Of a DNA stretch of 64,000 nucleotides, positions 46,685 to 57,097 are shown one piece after another. A program made the translations under genes and the position numbers. The first letter of the stretch is position 1. Each line of letters starts with the position of its first letter. Below the pieces are notes generated by a model. It ran no database searches. It was not told where the DNA came from and was given only the letters and a program-made list of their open reading frames with translations. This DNA comes from Barnesiella sp. WM24 (lineage in GTDB: Bacteria > Bacteroidota > Bacteroidia > Bacteroidales > Muribaculaceae): NCBI RefSeq assembly GCF_004570975.1, contig NZ_SPPC01000007.1:124001-188000 (forward strand), written 5' to 3'.

Positions 46685-46996
46685 ATGGAAAATAACAACA
46701 AGAAAAATGAGATAAAAATCGAGCTTACTCCTGAAGTAGCCCACGGTCACTATGCCAACCTCGCCATGATTGCTCATTCACCGACAGAATTTTTTATCGA
46801 TTTTATCGCAATGGCTCCCAATATGCCTCAGGCAAAGGTGCAGAGCCGCATCATCATGTCGCCTGAAAACGCCAAGCAGCTTCTCTTCGCGCTCCGCGAG
46901 AATGTAGAACGCTATGAAAACACTTTCGGCGTCATCGAGCGCAAGGTGCCCAAAAACGCCGGCAACAACGGTGACATGAACCCTTTCAAGGCATAA
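46685..46996 (+). CDS. DUF3467 family protein
   Basis: 103 aa from ATG 46685. The core IELTPEVAHGHYANLAMIAHSPTEF, DFIAMAPNMPQAKVQSRIIMSPENAKQLL is the DUF3467 signature (split here for length). Small cytoplasmic protein of unknown function, usually monocistronic or beside housekeeping genes in Bacteroidota. Confidence 0.88.
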   Translation: MENNNKKNEIKIELTPEVAHGHYANLAMIAHSPTEFFIDFIAMAPNMPQAKVQSRIIMSPENAKQLLFALRENVERYENTFGVIERKVPKNAGNNGDMNPFKA

Positions 46997-47020
46997 CCAC
47001 CCCGATTCATAAAGTCAATC

Positions 47021-48511
47021 ATGATTAAAGAAAACGATTTTACAATTTATAACTCACTGACACGCTGCAAGGAGCGATTTGTGCCTATCCATGAGGGAAA
47101 GGTGGGAATGTACGTCTGCGGACCGACAGTGTATGGCGAGGGTCATCTCGGTCATGCGCGTCCGGCGATTACATTTGACGTGCTTTTCCGCTACCTTACC
47201 CATCTCGGTTACAAGGTGCGCTATGTGCGCAATATCACCGATGTCGGTCATCTCGAACATGACGCCGACGATGGTGAAGACAAGATTGCAAAGAAAGCGC
47301 GTCTTGAGCAGCTTGAGCCGATGGAGGTGGTGCAGCACTATCTCAACAGCTACCACAAGTCGATGGAGGCGCTCAATGTGCTTTCTCCGTCGATAGAGCC
47401 TCATGCGTCGGGTCATATCATCGAGCAGATAGAGTATGTAAAGAAAATACTTGAGAGCGGATATGCCTACGAGAGCAACGGATCGGTATATTTTGATGTC
47501 CCCAAGTATAACCGCGACCACCGCTATGGCAAGCTTTCAGGCAGAAATATCGATGAGCTGCTTGCCACTACGCGTGCGCTCGACGGACAGGAAGAGAAGC
47601 GCAATCCCGCTGATTTCGCCCTATGGAAAAAGGCTTCGCCCGAGCATATCATGCGCTGGCCTTCTCCCTGGAGCGACGGTTTCCCGGGATGGCACCTCGA
47701 ATGTTCGACGATGGGAGAGAAATATCTCGGCACACCCTTCGACATCCACGGAGGCGGCATGGACCTGATGTTTCCTCATCATGAATGTGAGATTGCCCAG
47801 TCGGTGGCTCACAACGGAAAGGATTCAGTACATTACTGGATGCACAATAACATGATTACCATCGCCGGAAAGAAGATGGGCAAGAGTCTCGGCAATTTTA
47901 TCACGCTCAATGAGTTTTTCAACGGAAGTCATCCGTTGCTGACTCAGGCTTACTCGCCGATGACGATACGCTTCTTCATCCTGCAGGCTCAGTACAGAAG
48001 CACACTCGATTTCTCAAACGAGGCTCTGCAGGGCGCGGAAAAGGCTCTTGCAAGAATGCTTGACGGATGGCGACGCCTCAACGAGCTTACTCCTTCGGAG
48101 AAGTCGACGATTGATGTGAGCGACCTGCGCCGCAAGTGTTACGAGGCTCTTGACGATGACCTGAACACGCCCGTTGTCATAGCTCATCTCTTTGAAGCGT
48201 GCCGCCTCATCAATCAGGTGAATGACGGTAACGCCACAGCTACCGAGGCCGACATCAACGAGCTGAAGGAGCTGTTTGGCATATTCCTTGTCGACATCCT
48301 CGGAGTGCGCACCGACCTCGTGGGCGCCGACGGTGACGGAGCGGCTCTGAAGCCATTTGAAGATGCCGTGGCGTTGCTGCTTGAAATGCGTGCCAAGGCA
48401 AAGGCTGACAAGGACTGGGCTACCAGCGACCTTATAAGAAACCGTCTTGCTGAAATCGGATTTGATGTCAAAGACACCAAAGACGGCTTCGAGTGGAGCC
48501 TTAAAAAGTAG
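47021..48511 (+). CDS. cysS: cysteinyl-tRNA synthetase
   Basis: 496 aa class I synthetase. HIGH-type motif HLGH in [20 protein letters not shown]-type motif KKMGKSLGN; zinc ligands in MYVCGPT, LECSTMG and HHECEIAQ. Charges tRNA-Cys. Its TAG stop shares one base with the GTG start of the helicase gene. Confidence 0.96.
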   Translation: MIKENDFTIYNSLTRCKERFVPIHEGKVGMYVCGPTVYGEGHLGHARPAITFDVLFRYLTHLGYKVRYVRNITDVGHLEHDADDGEDKIAKKARLEQLEPMEVVQHYLNSYHKSMEALNVLSPSIEPHASGHIIEQIEYVKKILESGYAYESNGSVYFDVPKYNRDHRYGKLSGRNIDELLATTRALDGQEEKRNPADFALWKKASPEHIMRWPSPWSDGFPGWHLECSTMGEKYLGTPFDIHGGGMDLMFPHHECEIAQSVAHNGKDSVHYWMHNNMITIAGKKMGKSLGNFITLNEFFNGSHPLLTQAYSPMTIRFFILQAQYRSTLDFSNEALQGAEKALARMLDGWRRLNELTPSEKSTIDVSDLRRKCYEALDDDLNTPVVIAHLFEACRLINQVNDGNATATEADINELKELFGIFLVDILGVRTDLVGADGDGAALKPFEDAVALLLEMRAKAKADKDWATSDLIRNRLAEIGFDVKDTKDGFEWSLKK

Positions 48512-49908
48512 TGGATCTACTCCAGTTTGCACAACTTGTACTCGATAATCTGCCCTATGAGCCCACCTCCCAGCAGGTGGAGCTCATAGCGGCGTTGTCG
48601 AGATTCTGTTCGGCGCGTACGGCGTCGGACTCCGTGTTTCTGCTCAACGGCTATGCCGGCACGGGCAAGACCTCGCTCTGCGCCGCGCTGGTAAAGGCTC
48701 TAAACATGGCAGGGATAGGGACAGTGTTGCTTGCCCCTACAGGTCGTGCGGCAAAGGTGTTCAGCCGTTTTGCCGGTCACCCCGCCTACACCATACACCG
48801 CCGCATCTATTCCGTGGGCGGCAACGGGGTCACGTCACCGCGAGACATACGTCCTGCCGCCAACCGCTCGGTAAATACAATCTTCATTGTCGACGAGGCG
48901 TCGATGATAGGCGCCGATTCCGGTTCCGGAAACCTCCTGGAACATCTGATTCATTATGTCTATTCCGGGGTAAACTGTAAGCTTATACTGCTTGGCGACA
49001 CCGCCCAGCTGCCTCCTGTGGGCTGTGACGAGAGTCCGGCGATGAGCGCGAAGACCCTTCATGCCGAGGGATTGCGTGTGACCCGCGCCGTGCTCACAGC
49101 GACTGTGAGGCAAGCGTCAGATTCCGGGATACTGTACAATGCCACGTGGCTGCGTCGTGCCATGAGGCTCGAAGAACTTCCCGCGCCGGTGTTGCGCGCC
49201 GCGCCTTTCAATGATGTACATGTCACCGACGGAGAGGAGCTGGAAGATGCGCTCAACGCGTCCTACAATGTCGATGGAGTGGGGGAGACCATATTGGTGA
49301 CACGCTCCAATATGCGCGCCACACGCTTTAATCTCGCAATCAGGTCGCGAATACTCGGCTATGAGGAAGAGTTGTGTAATGATGACCGCCTGCTTGTCGG
49401 GAAAAACAATTATTACTGGACCAGGGAGGTAAAAGGAGTCGACTTTATCGCCAACGGCGACTCGGCTGTGGTCGAGCGGGTCATAGCCACTGAGTCGCGC
49501 TATGGGTTCCGTTTTGCCGATGTCGTGATGCGCCTTCCTGACCGTGACGTGTCGATAGAGTGCAAGATAATACTTGACACTCTTGTCAATGACGCCGCCA
49601 CGCTGTCGCGGGCTGAGATGACCGAGCTGTATGAACATATCGTGGCTGACGGTGATCCCTCGCTGTCGGCTTCAACCCGGGCGGCTGAAGCTATGAAAAG
49701 CCCCTATTTCAACGCGCTGCAGGTTAAATACGGCTATGCTGTCACCTGCCATAAGGCACAGGGCGGTCAGTGGCGCAATGTATATGTCGACCTCGGCTAC
49801 ATTCCGCCTGAGTCAATCGGCATGGAGTTTTACCGGTGGCTATATACAGCTGTGACACGTGCCACATCACAGTTATATCTTGTAAATCCTTCGATTGAAA
49901 TCAAATAG
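48511..49908 (+). CDS. RecD-like superfamily 1 DNA helicase
   Basis: 465 aa with GTG start. Motif I GYAGTGKTS (about residue 50), motif II VDEASMIG, motif III GDTAQLPPVG, and the C-terminal UvrD_C_2-type motif VTCHKAQGGQW...YTAVTRA. This small single-subunit RecD2/Dda-like helicase would unwind DNA 5' to 3'. Long N-terminal RecD2 HhH regions are absent, as in other Bacteroidota members. Confidence 0.88.
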   Translation: MDLLQFAQLVLDNLPYEPTSQQVELIAALSRFCSARTASDSVFLLNGYAGTGKTSLCAALVKALNMAGIGTVLLAPTGRAAKVFSRFAGHPAYTIHRRIYSVGGNGVTSPRDIRPAANRSVNTIFIVDEASMIGADSGSGNLLEHLIHYVYSGVNCKLILLGDTAQLPPVGCDESPAMSAKTLHAEGLRVTRAVLTATVRQASDSGILYNATWLRRAMRLEELPAPVLRAAPFNDVHVTDGEELEDALNASYNVDGVGETILVTRSNMRATRFNLAIRSRILGYEEELCNDDRLLVGKNNYYWTREVKGVDFIANGDSAVVERVIATESRYGFRFADVVMRLPDRDVSIECKIILDTLVNDAATLSRAEMTELYEHIVADGDPSLSASTRAAEAMKSPYFNALQVKYGYAVTCHKAQGGQWRNVYVDLGYIPPESIGMEFYRWLYTAVTRATSQLYLVNPSIEIK

Positions 49909-49975
49909 GATTACAAAAATGTTACCATTCTGTGTAAATTCTGTACTGAAAAAGTTTTTATATGTAGAATAGTGG

Positions 49976-49983
49976 TAGCTTTG
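49976..49983 (+). promoter_or_regulatory. -7 box of the histidine kinase gene
   Basis: TAGCTTTG fits TAnnTTTG, about 58 bases before the GTG start at 50042; T-rich sequence upstream lacks an exact TTTG. Confidence 0.45.
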
Positions 49984-50041
49984 CAATCTAATCTAACTCA
50001 CCTATCAGCTAACATAAACATAAAAAATACCATTTAACGAC

Positions 50042-52174
50042 GTGTTAAGAATTTATTGGACGTTATTATTAATTGCCGTATATGGATTCTGCGGTGCGAC
50101 TCCTCGGCTAAATATGCAAGAGACCCGCGACTCTTTATTCCGCACTCTTGCCCACAAGACAACTCCTAAAGACAGTATTGCCACGCTGTATGATCTATAT
50201 GACCTGTCGGAGCGCGGGATGCGGGCTGAAACCGGCATGATTATATATGACGTGGCATCGCGCTCCGGTGACACCGCCGTGCAGCTTGACATACTTCGCA
50301 ACAATACCAATCTTTATCTTGGCTCCGACTCGATAATGGAGCATTACCAGAATCTCGCCGAGTCGTTGCCCGACAGTGATGATAAAGAAGAGACGCTTAC
50401 GTTTATCTTGGTCAACCGATTGTCTTACAAGTATCGCCGCGCCGGTGAAAGTGAGCGTCAGGAGATAATGAAAAAGCTTATAAAGCAATATGACCGTGGC
50501 GGTGACGATAACGATAACATACATGCCGGTATACGCCGTCTGTATGAATTGTGTGTCTGTCTCAGCATAAGCTCACAGGGCGATTTATACAGCAAATACA
50601 TGAAGAAGCTCGGTGAACTTATCGACACTCTCCCGAAAGACAGGAGCAATGCAGTGCGCAACATGTATCTTACTCAACGCGCTATTATCGAGTCATATAA
50701 ACAGAACTATCCTGAAGCTGTCGCAGCCGACAAGGAGCTGCTGAAAGAAATCTGGCGCTTGAAAAAGATGTACAGGGAGAAAGGCCGGAATTACCGTAAC
50801 TATGACGTGAACGAGTATCTGTGCTTTACCAGGCTGCTCGGTAATTTCCCAGAGCTTAAACCCGAGGAGGTTGAGCGCTATTATAAGAGTGTGAACAGTA
50901 TCGCCTCGCGTAATGAGGATGTAGCGCGCGACCTGGAATCCAATAAGCGTGCTACCATATATTACCTTATGGCCAACCGCCGCTATGCCGAAGCGTTGCC
51001 TTTGCTTAAAGAGCAGGTACTCAATGATAAAAACCGTCAGTACCGCCGACAGTTTTTCCGGTTCATGACAGAGGCGGCTGAAGCGGTCGGTGACAAGGAG
51101 ACACAGCTCTATGCGGTAAAGTCATATAACATCGAGCTTGAGGCATTTCTGCAGAATGAGGCGATAGACCGATATAATGAGTTGCAGATTTTGTATGATG
51201 TTTCCGACCTGAAGGCGGAGAAGGCGCGTCTGCAGATTGAGAAACAGACCGCTGAAACATCATGGCATCACAAGGCATTGATACTCTCGGCGATTGCGTT
51301 GGTGTTGCTGATTTCACTCATCATCGTGCTTGCCATTATGTACACCCGCACCCGTCGTCTTGCCGTCAGCCTTGAACAGTCGAAGGTCAGCCTGCAAAAT
51401 GAGAAGAAAAATCTTCTTGAGATGCAAGAGGAGCTTGTACAGGCACGTGACCAGGCGGAGCAAGCCAGCATGACCCAGACGCAATTTATCCAGAACATGC
51501 GCCATGAGATACTCACGCCGCTTAACGCCATAACCGGATTTTCGCAGCTTATCGTCGATTCTGTGCCCGACAATATGAAGGGCGGCATTGACAGATATTC
51601 CCAGATAATAAGCGAAAACAGCGAGTTGCTGCGCACTCTTGTCAACGACGTGCTTGACATCTCGATGATGGAGTGTGGCGAAATAAGGCTGTCGCGCCAG
51701 CCTGTGTCATTGCGTAAGCTTTGCACGCTCTGCGTGACAAATATGTCACGGAAGACACGTGAGGGAGTCGAGATGGAGTTTGCCGGAGCTGCTGACAAGG
51801 CTGACTTCACCCTGTTTATCGATCCGGTAAGAGTCGAGCAGGTGCTTAATAATTTCTTGTCAAATGCGGTGAAATACACTGACAGCGGGAAAATAACACT
51901 TGACTATGAAGTGGACGAAAAACGCAATGAAGTGGTATTTTCGGTCACTGATACGGGCATAGGTGTCCCTGACGGTAAGGAAGAAGTGATATTTGAGCGC
52001 TTTGTCAAGCTGAGCCGCTATCAGACCGGCACAGGACTCGGGCTGCACATTTGCCGTTTTATTGCGGAAATGCTCGGAGGAAGGGTCATGGTCGACACTT
52101 CCTACAGCGACGGGGCTCGCTTCCTGTTTATTCTTCCTATTGATGGAAATCAGGGCACTGACGGCACCTTGTAG
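50042..52174 (+). CDS. TPR-type sensor histidine kinase
   Basis: 710 aa, GTG start. Signal peptide, then ~380 residues of helical (TPR-like) sensor in the periplasm, a membrane helix (LILSAIALVLLISLIIVLAIMY, near residues 408-430), a coiled coil, the HisKA box FIQNMRHEILTPLNAI (phospho-His) and HATPase boxes FLSNAVKYT, VTDTGIGVP, GTGLGLHIC. It ends after the kinase: no receiver or AraC output domain, unlike Bacteroides hybrid two-component proteins. No response regulator is adjacent. Its 3' end overlaps the convergent permease gene by 25 bases. Confidence 0.9.
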   Translation: MLRIYWTLLLIAVYGFCGATPRLNMQETRDSLFRTLAHKTTPKDSIATLYDLYDLSERGMRAETGMIIYDVASRSGDTAVQLDILRNNTNLYLGSDSIMEHYQNLAESLPDSDDKEETLTFILVNRLSYKYRRAGESERQEIMKKLIKQYDRGGDDNDNIHAGIRRLYELCVCLSISSQGDLYSKYMKKLGELIDTLPKDRSNAVRNMYLTQRAIIESYKQNYPEAVAADKELLKEIWRLKKMYREKGRNYRNYDVNEYLCFTRLLGNFPELKPEEVERYYKSVNSIASRNEDVARDLESNKRATIYYLMANRRYAEALPLLKEQVLNDKNRQYRRQFFRFMTEAAEAVGDKETQLYAVKSYNIELEAFLQNEAIDRYNELQILYDVSDLKAEKARLQIEKQTAETSWHHKALILSAIALVLLISLIIVLAIMYTRTRRLAVSLEQSKVSLQNEKKNLLEMQEELVQARDQAEQASMTQTQFIQNMRHEILTPLNAITGFSQLIVDSVPDNMKGGIDRYSQIISENSELLRTLVNDVLDISMMECGEIRLSRQPVSLRKLCTLCVTNMSRKTREGVEMEFAGAADKADFTLFIDPVRVEQVLNNFLSNAVKYTDSGKITLDYEVDEKRNEVVFSVTDTGIGVPDGKEEVIFERFVKLSRYQTGTGLGLHICRFIAEMLGGRVMVDTSYSDGARFLFILPIDGNQGTDGTL

Positions 52175-53373
52175 TGGCGCAGGTCGCGACGCTTACACCA
52201 TTTCTCTATTATCACTGCGATGAAATAGTAGGCGATAGTGAGAGCCCAGAGCATGAGATAGGGCGTCGACATCTCACCGAGGGTGGCGCCATTGGAGTTG
52301 ATGCCTATGAAGCCTTCTATACCCCATGTCGCAGGCACGAGGCTTGACAGCATGAACCATACATCGCTCATTGCCGGTCGCGGCCATGTAAGACCCGACA
52401 GGAAGAGAAACAGCACCGAAGTAAACACAAATACCAAAAATGAGCTCTCTCGCTCCACCACAAGCGGGCGCAGCATCTGTCCGAGGAATGTCGAGGCAAG
52501 AAGCATCGGCAGTATAAAGGTCAGATAGTCGAGCGGATTGCCGATATGCGGCAGGCTGAACATCACCGGTATATAGTGCAGGATATAGATTGTCAGCGGT
52601 GCATATATCGTGAGGTAGCAGAGGCTCTTGCCAAGAATGCTCGCCGACATCGGTCCGTCGGTCTCCTCCGGGTCAATGCCGCGGTTTTTGCGGCGACGCT
52701 CGCTGCTGCCTCCGCCAAGCATAAGCACTCCGAGCACAAGGCTCTGCTGCAGGATGAGCACCACGATTCCAATCATGACAAACGAGGCAAATCCCTGGGT
52801 GACATCGCCAAGGAAGAATGACTCCGTGCTGACGGTGCTTCCTACGGCTGTGGAGAGCAGTGCTACCGGCGAGTAATCGATTTTCTTTGTGCGTATGTCT
52901 GACCCGAGCTGGAGCGACACGTCGGTCGTGGCAAGCAATATGCTCTTGTAGCGCAGCAGCAGGCTCATGTCGCAATATATCGGCACTACCGCCTGTTCGT
53001 TTCTGCCTATTTTGCGTGAATAATCGTGGGGCAGCTCCATTATACCGTAGACTTTGCGCTCTTTCATCCATGTCTTGGCTTCTTCAAGGTCGGAGGCATA
53101 TCCTGCAACCTTCGTGTAAGGGGAGGCGTCAATCATGCGGGCAAACTGACGGCTGTCGGCTGTGCGGCAGTTGTCGACCACTGCCACAGGCACGTCATAC
53201 ACTATCTCGGGGTTATATATGAGAGTGTAGACGATAGGATAGGCAAGCGGCAGGGCTATGAAGAAAAGCAGCACTCCGAGGTCGGAAAATACGAGACGGT
53301 ACTCTTTTATCCACACCTGAAACAGAGTGTGCCACCATCTTTTTATGTTGTCGATAATCTTTTTCATAATCAT
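52150..53373 (-). CDS. ABC-2 type permease
   Basis: 407 aa. N-terminal membrane helix, a ~150-residue periplasmic domain, then five membrane helices (e.g. YLTIYAPLTIYILHYIPVMF): the ABC2_membrane_3/YhhJ architecture. Fourth gene of the efflux operon, six bases after the other permease. No nucleotide-binding domain is fused. Confidence 0.85.
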   Translation of the reverse strand: MIMKKIIDNIKRWWHTLFQVWIKEYRLVFSDLGVLLFFIALPLAYPIVYTLIYNPEIVYDVPVAVVDNCRTADSRQFARMIDASPYTKVAGYASDLEEAKTWMKERKVYGIMELPHDYSRKIGRNEQAVVPIYCDMSLLLRYKSILLATTDVSLQLGSDIRTKKIDYSPVALLSTAVGSTVSTESFFLGDVTQGFASFVMIGIVVLILQQSLVLGVLMLGGGSSERRRKNRGIDPEETDGPMSASILGKSLCYLTIYAPLTIYILHYIPVMFSLPHIGNPLDYLTFILPMLLASTFLGQMLRPLVVERESSFLVFVFTSVLFLFLSGLTWPRPAMSDVWFMLSSLVPATWGIEGFIGINSNGATLGEMSTPYLMLWALTIAYYFIAVIIEKWCKRRDLRHYKVPSVP

Positions 53374-53379
53374 GAATCA

Positions 53380-54552
53380 TCAGGGGATATACACCGGGTT
53401 GAGGCTGTAACGCTTGAGTTTCCACAACATTCCCATAGGGGCGAGCGGGAACAGAATCAGCGCTATGTAGTCCCAGCGGCAATAGAATATCTCATATCCG
53501 TTAAGCGCTGTGTTGGCGTAAATCAGGAAGTAATAGCGCGCCGGGATTATGTAAGAGAAGATGCCGATGGCGGGATACATGTCTTCCACGGGGAAGGAGA
53601 AGCCTCCTACGGAGAATGACAGGATGCCAAGCAGCGAGAGCACCGACAGCGCGAAACGCAGATTGGGGATGATGCAGGATATGAGCAGGGCAAACGCCTG
53701 GCTTGCGGCTACCATAAGCAGCATCGCCGCAATCATGTTGAGAGGATTGCTGTTGAGCGGGAAATCCCAGAACCCATACATCATCGCCTGCATGGCAAGC
53801 CCCGTAATCGAGAAGATTACAAATTGAGGCAGCAGTTTTCCGGCACATGCGATTGTGACAGAGCCTCCGGCGTCTTTAATCCACTGAATGGAAGTGCCTC
53901 GCTTGATTTCCTGTAGTATCGAGAATGCCGTGACCTGGAAGATTATCAGCTGGAGCAGGCATGGCAGAAACGAGTTACTGAGGTAAATCGAGTAGTTGAG
54001 CCAGGGGTTGCCGATGACATGAGCCTGGGTTACGACCGGCTGCATAAGGTTGCTTACAAGCCCTTCGTTGACACCGACTCCCACGAGCGTAGTCATCACG
54101 ATGGAGCCTGAGGTGGTCACTGCCGTCTGCTTGAAGGTCTTGAACGACAGTGTTCCCGGGATGAAGTATGCCATATTGCAGTAATATGTGATGGCTGTCT
54201 CCCTGCCTGCCTCGGCATCGGCCTCGAAGTCGCGCGGAATCATGAAGAAGCCATAGATCTTGGCGCTTTTCAACAACTCCATTGCGTCGGCGTAGCTTGT
54301 GGGGTGATACTTTATGTCGACCAGTTCGGAGGCTCCGAGATTGCGTGTCACATTGCGCGATACAGGCGTATTGTCGAGGTCAACAACAGCAGCGGGGGTC
54401 TTCAGCGGGAGTCCTTCGTTCATGAAATCGAGGAAGAAGAAGGTGCAGAAGAGCGGTACGCCTACCATTGTGAGCAGGTATATGGGGCGGCTTGCGAGCT
54501 GCCTCACTCCATCGACAATGGCGTTTTTTAGTGCTGACCAGTTGAAATGCAT
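53380..54552 (-). CDS. ABC-2 type permease
   Basis: 390 aa, same architecture as the following gene; the two are likely partners of one inner-membrane export complex. VGGFSFPVEDMYPAIGIFSYIIPARYYF near the C-terminus is the typical block of this permease group (longer than 20, so read as residues ~320-347). Third gene of the operon. Confidence 0.85.
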   Translation of the reverse strand: MHFNWSALKNAIVDGVRQLASRPIYLLTMVGVPLFCTFFFLDFMNEGLPLKTPAAVVDLDNTPVSRNVTRNLGASELVDIKYHPTSYADAMELLKSAKIYGFFMIPRDFEADAEAGRETAITYYCNMAYFIPGTLSFKTFKQTAVTTSGSIVMTTLVGVGVNEGLVSNLMQPVVTQAHVIGNPWLNYSIYLSNSFLPCLLQLIIFQVTAFSILQEIKRGTSIQWIKDAGGSVTIACAGKLLPQFVIFSITGLAMQAMMYGFWDFPLNSNPLNMIAAMLLMVAASQAFALLISCIIPNLRFALSVLSLLGILSFSVGGFSFPVEDMYPAIGIFSYIIPARYYFLIYANTALNGYEIFYCRWDYIALILFPLAPMGMLWKLKRYSLNPVYIP

Positions 54553-54583
54553 GGTTGTTTGGGTCTTATTGTTGGACTATGGT

Positions 54584-55609
54584 TTATTTGCCGGGGGCGT
54601 CGTAGATTACTGACATTCCGGGGCGAAGGTCGGGTAGGTCTTCTGTCGGGCGTGCCTTGATCTGGAACGTGCGGCTGTCCCATTCACCTGTCGCCTTGGT
54701 TGAACGCCAAATGGCATATGTGCCCATGTCACGGATATAGTAAACCTTTGCCTTTACAATCTTCTTGTCAAGGGCGGGAATCATCACCTCTATTTCTTTG
54801 CCCATGGGGAGGTCGTTAAGCAGCTCTTCACGCACATTGAATGTCACCCACTTGTCGGAAATCTTGACAAGGTTCATGATAGGGGTGCCGAGTGACACGA
54901 GTTCGCCTTCATGAGGATAGATGATGTCGATTTCACCGTCGGCGGGAGCAGTAAGATACTGGTCCTGGAGAAGAGCCTCTACCTCCATCACGCTTCCCTG
55001 CGCGGCATTTACAAGCGCTTTAGAGCTAACCTTGTCTTCTGACTGCGCACCCTCTTTTGCCATCATGTACTGGCTCTTGGCAGCGCTTTCGCCCGACACG
55101 GCCGCTGTATAGGCGGCATATGCCTCGTCACGTTTCTGAGCCGACACAACATCCTGCTTGAAGAGTGACTCCATGCGGTTGTAGGTCTTTTCAGTGATAT
55201 TTTTGGCGGCGATAGCCTGCTGCCAGAGGTCGTAGGCGCTCTGGACTATCTGCTTGCGGGTACCGGCATCAATCTTCTTGTTTTGTGCGGCGGCAGCTTC
55301 TTTCATCGCTTCAGCCTGATATAGCTTGGCGTCGGCTACAGAGGAGTGGATGTGGACAAGGGTGTCGCCGGCTTTCACTTTCTGTCCTTCGGTTACGTAA
55401 AACTCCACGACACGTCCCGGGAGCTTGCCTGATATGCGTACTGAGGTCGCTTCGGCCTGTCCTTCGATGATTTGTGACTTGGGCTTCAGAAAGAGAAACC
55501 CGATGAGCGCGAGCAGTGCAACTGCGATTACCACGATTACAAGAGTGCCTACGAGGGCGTTTTCTTTCTTGGTGGTGACTTGTCCTGATGATTGATCTAT
55601 GTTTGCCAT
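54584..55609 (-). CDS. HlyD-family membrane fusion protein
   Basis: About 341 aa from ATG 55609. One N-terminal membrane helix, a lipoyl-like/barrel-sandwich half (VRISGKLPGRVVEFYVTEGQ), a long alpha-helical hairpin (residues ~85-190), the second half (LTAPADGEIDIIYPHEGELV) and a beta-barrel domain. Bridges the inner-membrane permeases to the TolC channel. Second gene of the operon. Confidence 0.9.
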   Translation of the reverse strand: MANIDQSSGQVTTKKENALVGTLVIVVIAVALLALIGFLFLKPKSQIIEGQAEATSVRISGKLPGRVVEFYVTEGQKVKAGDTLVHIHSSVADAKLYQAEAMKEAAAAQNKKIDAGTRKQIVQSAYDLWQQAIAAKNITEKTYNRMESLFKQDVVSAQKRDEAYAAYTAAVSGESAAKSQYMMAKEGAQSEDKVSSKALVNAAQGSVMEVEALLQDQYLTAPADGEIDIIYPHEGELVSLGTPIMNLVKISDKWVTFNVREELLNDLPMGKEIEVMIPALDKKIVKAKVYYIRDMGTYAIWRSTKATGEWDSRTFQIKARPTEDLPDLRPGMSVIYDAPGK

Positions 55610-55618
55610 ATCCAAATG

Positions 55619-57097
55619 CTATTTTTCTGTATCGTAATAAGTTTCGTAATCCATTGTGCCGATCACCTTTGACAGGTAGACGCGACACAGGTTCACGTCG
55701 ATTTCGGCATCGATGTTTTCAGAGTTGGCTTTGAGCCAGGCGGTCTGGGCTTCCATCACATTGTCGGTCGTGGAGACTCCTTCTTTAAAGCCGAGTTGTG
55801 CCTGGCGCAGATTCTCATCGGCTTTGGTGAGATTGGCCTGAGTCATGGCGTAGGTCTTCATCGCCTCGCGTGCCTTGAATGCCGCCTGGCTTACCTGTAG
55901 CTCGATTTTTTCTTTAGCGTCTTCAAGCTGAAGCTTCATGATGTTGACATCGGTCTTGGAGGCGCGGTATTTGTTGTAGTTTCCGCCCCAGTGCCAGATG
56001 GGTATTGTGAGCATTGCTCCTACCGAAAACGCCCCGTTGAAGCGCTTCTTGAATCCGTCATACATGTTGGGGTTGGAGAAAGAGTAGGCTCCTACAAGTG
56101 CAAGGTTGGGGAGCATTGACGAGAGCGCCACCTTGCTTTTCTCGCCGGCGATTTTCACGCCGAGTTCAAGCGCGTGCAGGTCGGGTCGGCGGGAATATAC
56201 GTCGGTCATGTTGTATTCTGTGGCTATCGGCGCCTGGTCGGGTCGGTCGGCATTTTCATCGACAAGGTGCATGTCGGAGTTTACGGGAAGTCCGCAGAGC
56301 TGGGCGAGCGCCATGCGTGACAGGGTAAGCCCGTTTTCCACTTTCACGAGGTCGACGTTTGCCGAGTTGAGTTTCACGTCTACGGTAAGCAGGTCGCTGC
56401 GTGTTGCCACTCCTTCGTTGATCATCGCCTGCACATTGTTGTGGAGGGTGTCAAGAAGGGCGACATAGCTTGTGGCAAGCTCATGCTTCGCGTTGAGCGA
56501 CACTACCTGCCAGTAGGCTGCATCGACGGCATATATTATATCTTCTGCGCTGTTGTCCTGCAGAGAGCGAGCCAGTTCCTCGGCATATTTCGTGATTTTG
56601 TTCATCGCCACGATCTTTCCGCCCATGAAGATGGGCTGGGTGAGAGTCACGGCTCCGAAAAATACATTGTGGATGTCGTAGGTCATGGCATCCTTGGGCA
56701 GATATGCCACATTCTTGGGGATATACTCTCCGTTAGGCCCTTTCACCGGCATGCCGTCGGGTCCCGTTACAAGGTCGAAGCTGTAGCCCTTGCCGTCAAA
56801 GGTCTGTATAGGCAGGTGCTGGTCGGAGTCAAATATTGACAGCTTCTTCTGGTTATAGGTATATCCTCCGGCAAAGTCGATTGCCGGGAGATAGGCTGCA
56901 AAGGCTTCTTTCTTCTGGTAGCCGGCGGCTTTTACCTGCTCGGCTTTTATACGCATCTGCTTGTTGTTGGCGATTGCCATCGCGCGGCAAGAGTCAAGCG
57001 AGTAAGTGCCCGGTGCTTCGGCCGCGGTCTGTGCCCCGGCAAATGTGGCTCCAAGCATCACGCAACACAGTAGTGATCTGAATCTGGATAATCGCAT
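55619..57097 (-). CDS. TolC-family outer-membrane channel
   Basis: 492 aa from ATG 57097 with a signal peptide (GATFAGAQT). Two outer-membrane efflux domains show the internal repeat typical of TolC (SLDSCRAMAIANNKQMRIKA near the start; VQ/NA-rich helices). First gene of the operon, 9 bases before hlyD. With the fusion protein and two permeases it forms a tripartite exporter of unknown substrate. Confidence 0.9.
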   Translation of the reverse strand: MRLSRFRSLLCCVMLGATFAGAQTAAEAPGTYSLDSCRAMAIANNKQMRIKAEQVKAAGYQKKEAFAAYLPAIDFAGGYTYNQKKLSIFDSDQHLPIQTFDGKGYSFDLVTGPDGMPVKGPNGEYIPKNVAYLPKDAMTYDIHNVFFGAVTLTQPIFMGGKIVAMNKITKYAEELARSLQDNSAEDIIYAVDAAYWQVVSLNAKHELATSYVALLDTLHNNVQAMINEGVATRSDLLTVDVKLNSANVDLVKVENGLTLSRMALAQLCGLPVNSDMHLVDENADRPDQAPIATEYNMTDVYSRRPDLHALELGVKIAGEKSKVALSSMLPNLALVGAYSFSNPNMYDGFKKRFNGAFSVGAMLTIPIWHWGGNYNKYRASKTDVNIMKLQLEDAKEKIELQVSQAAFKAREAMKTYAMTQANLTKADENLRQAQLGFKEGVSTTDNVMEAQTAWLKANSENIDAEIDVNLCRVYLSKVIGTMDYETYYDTEK

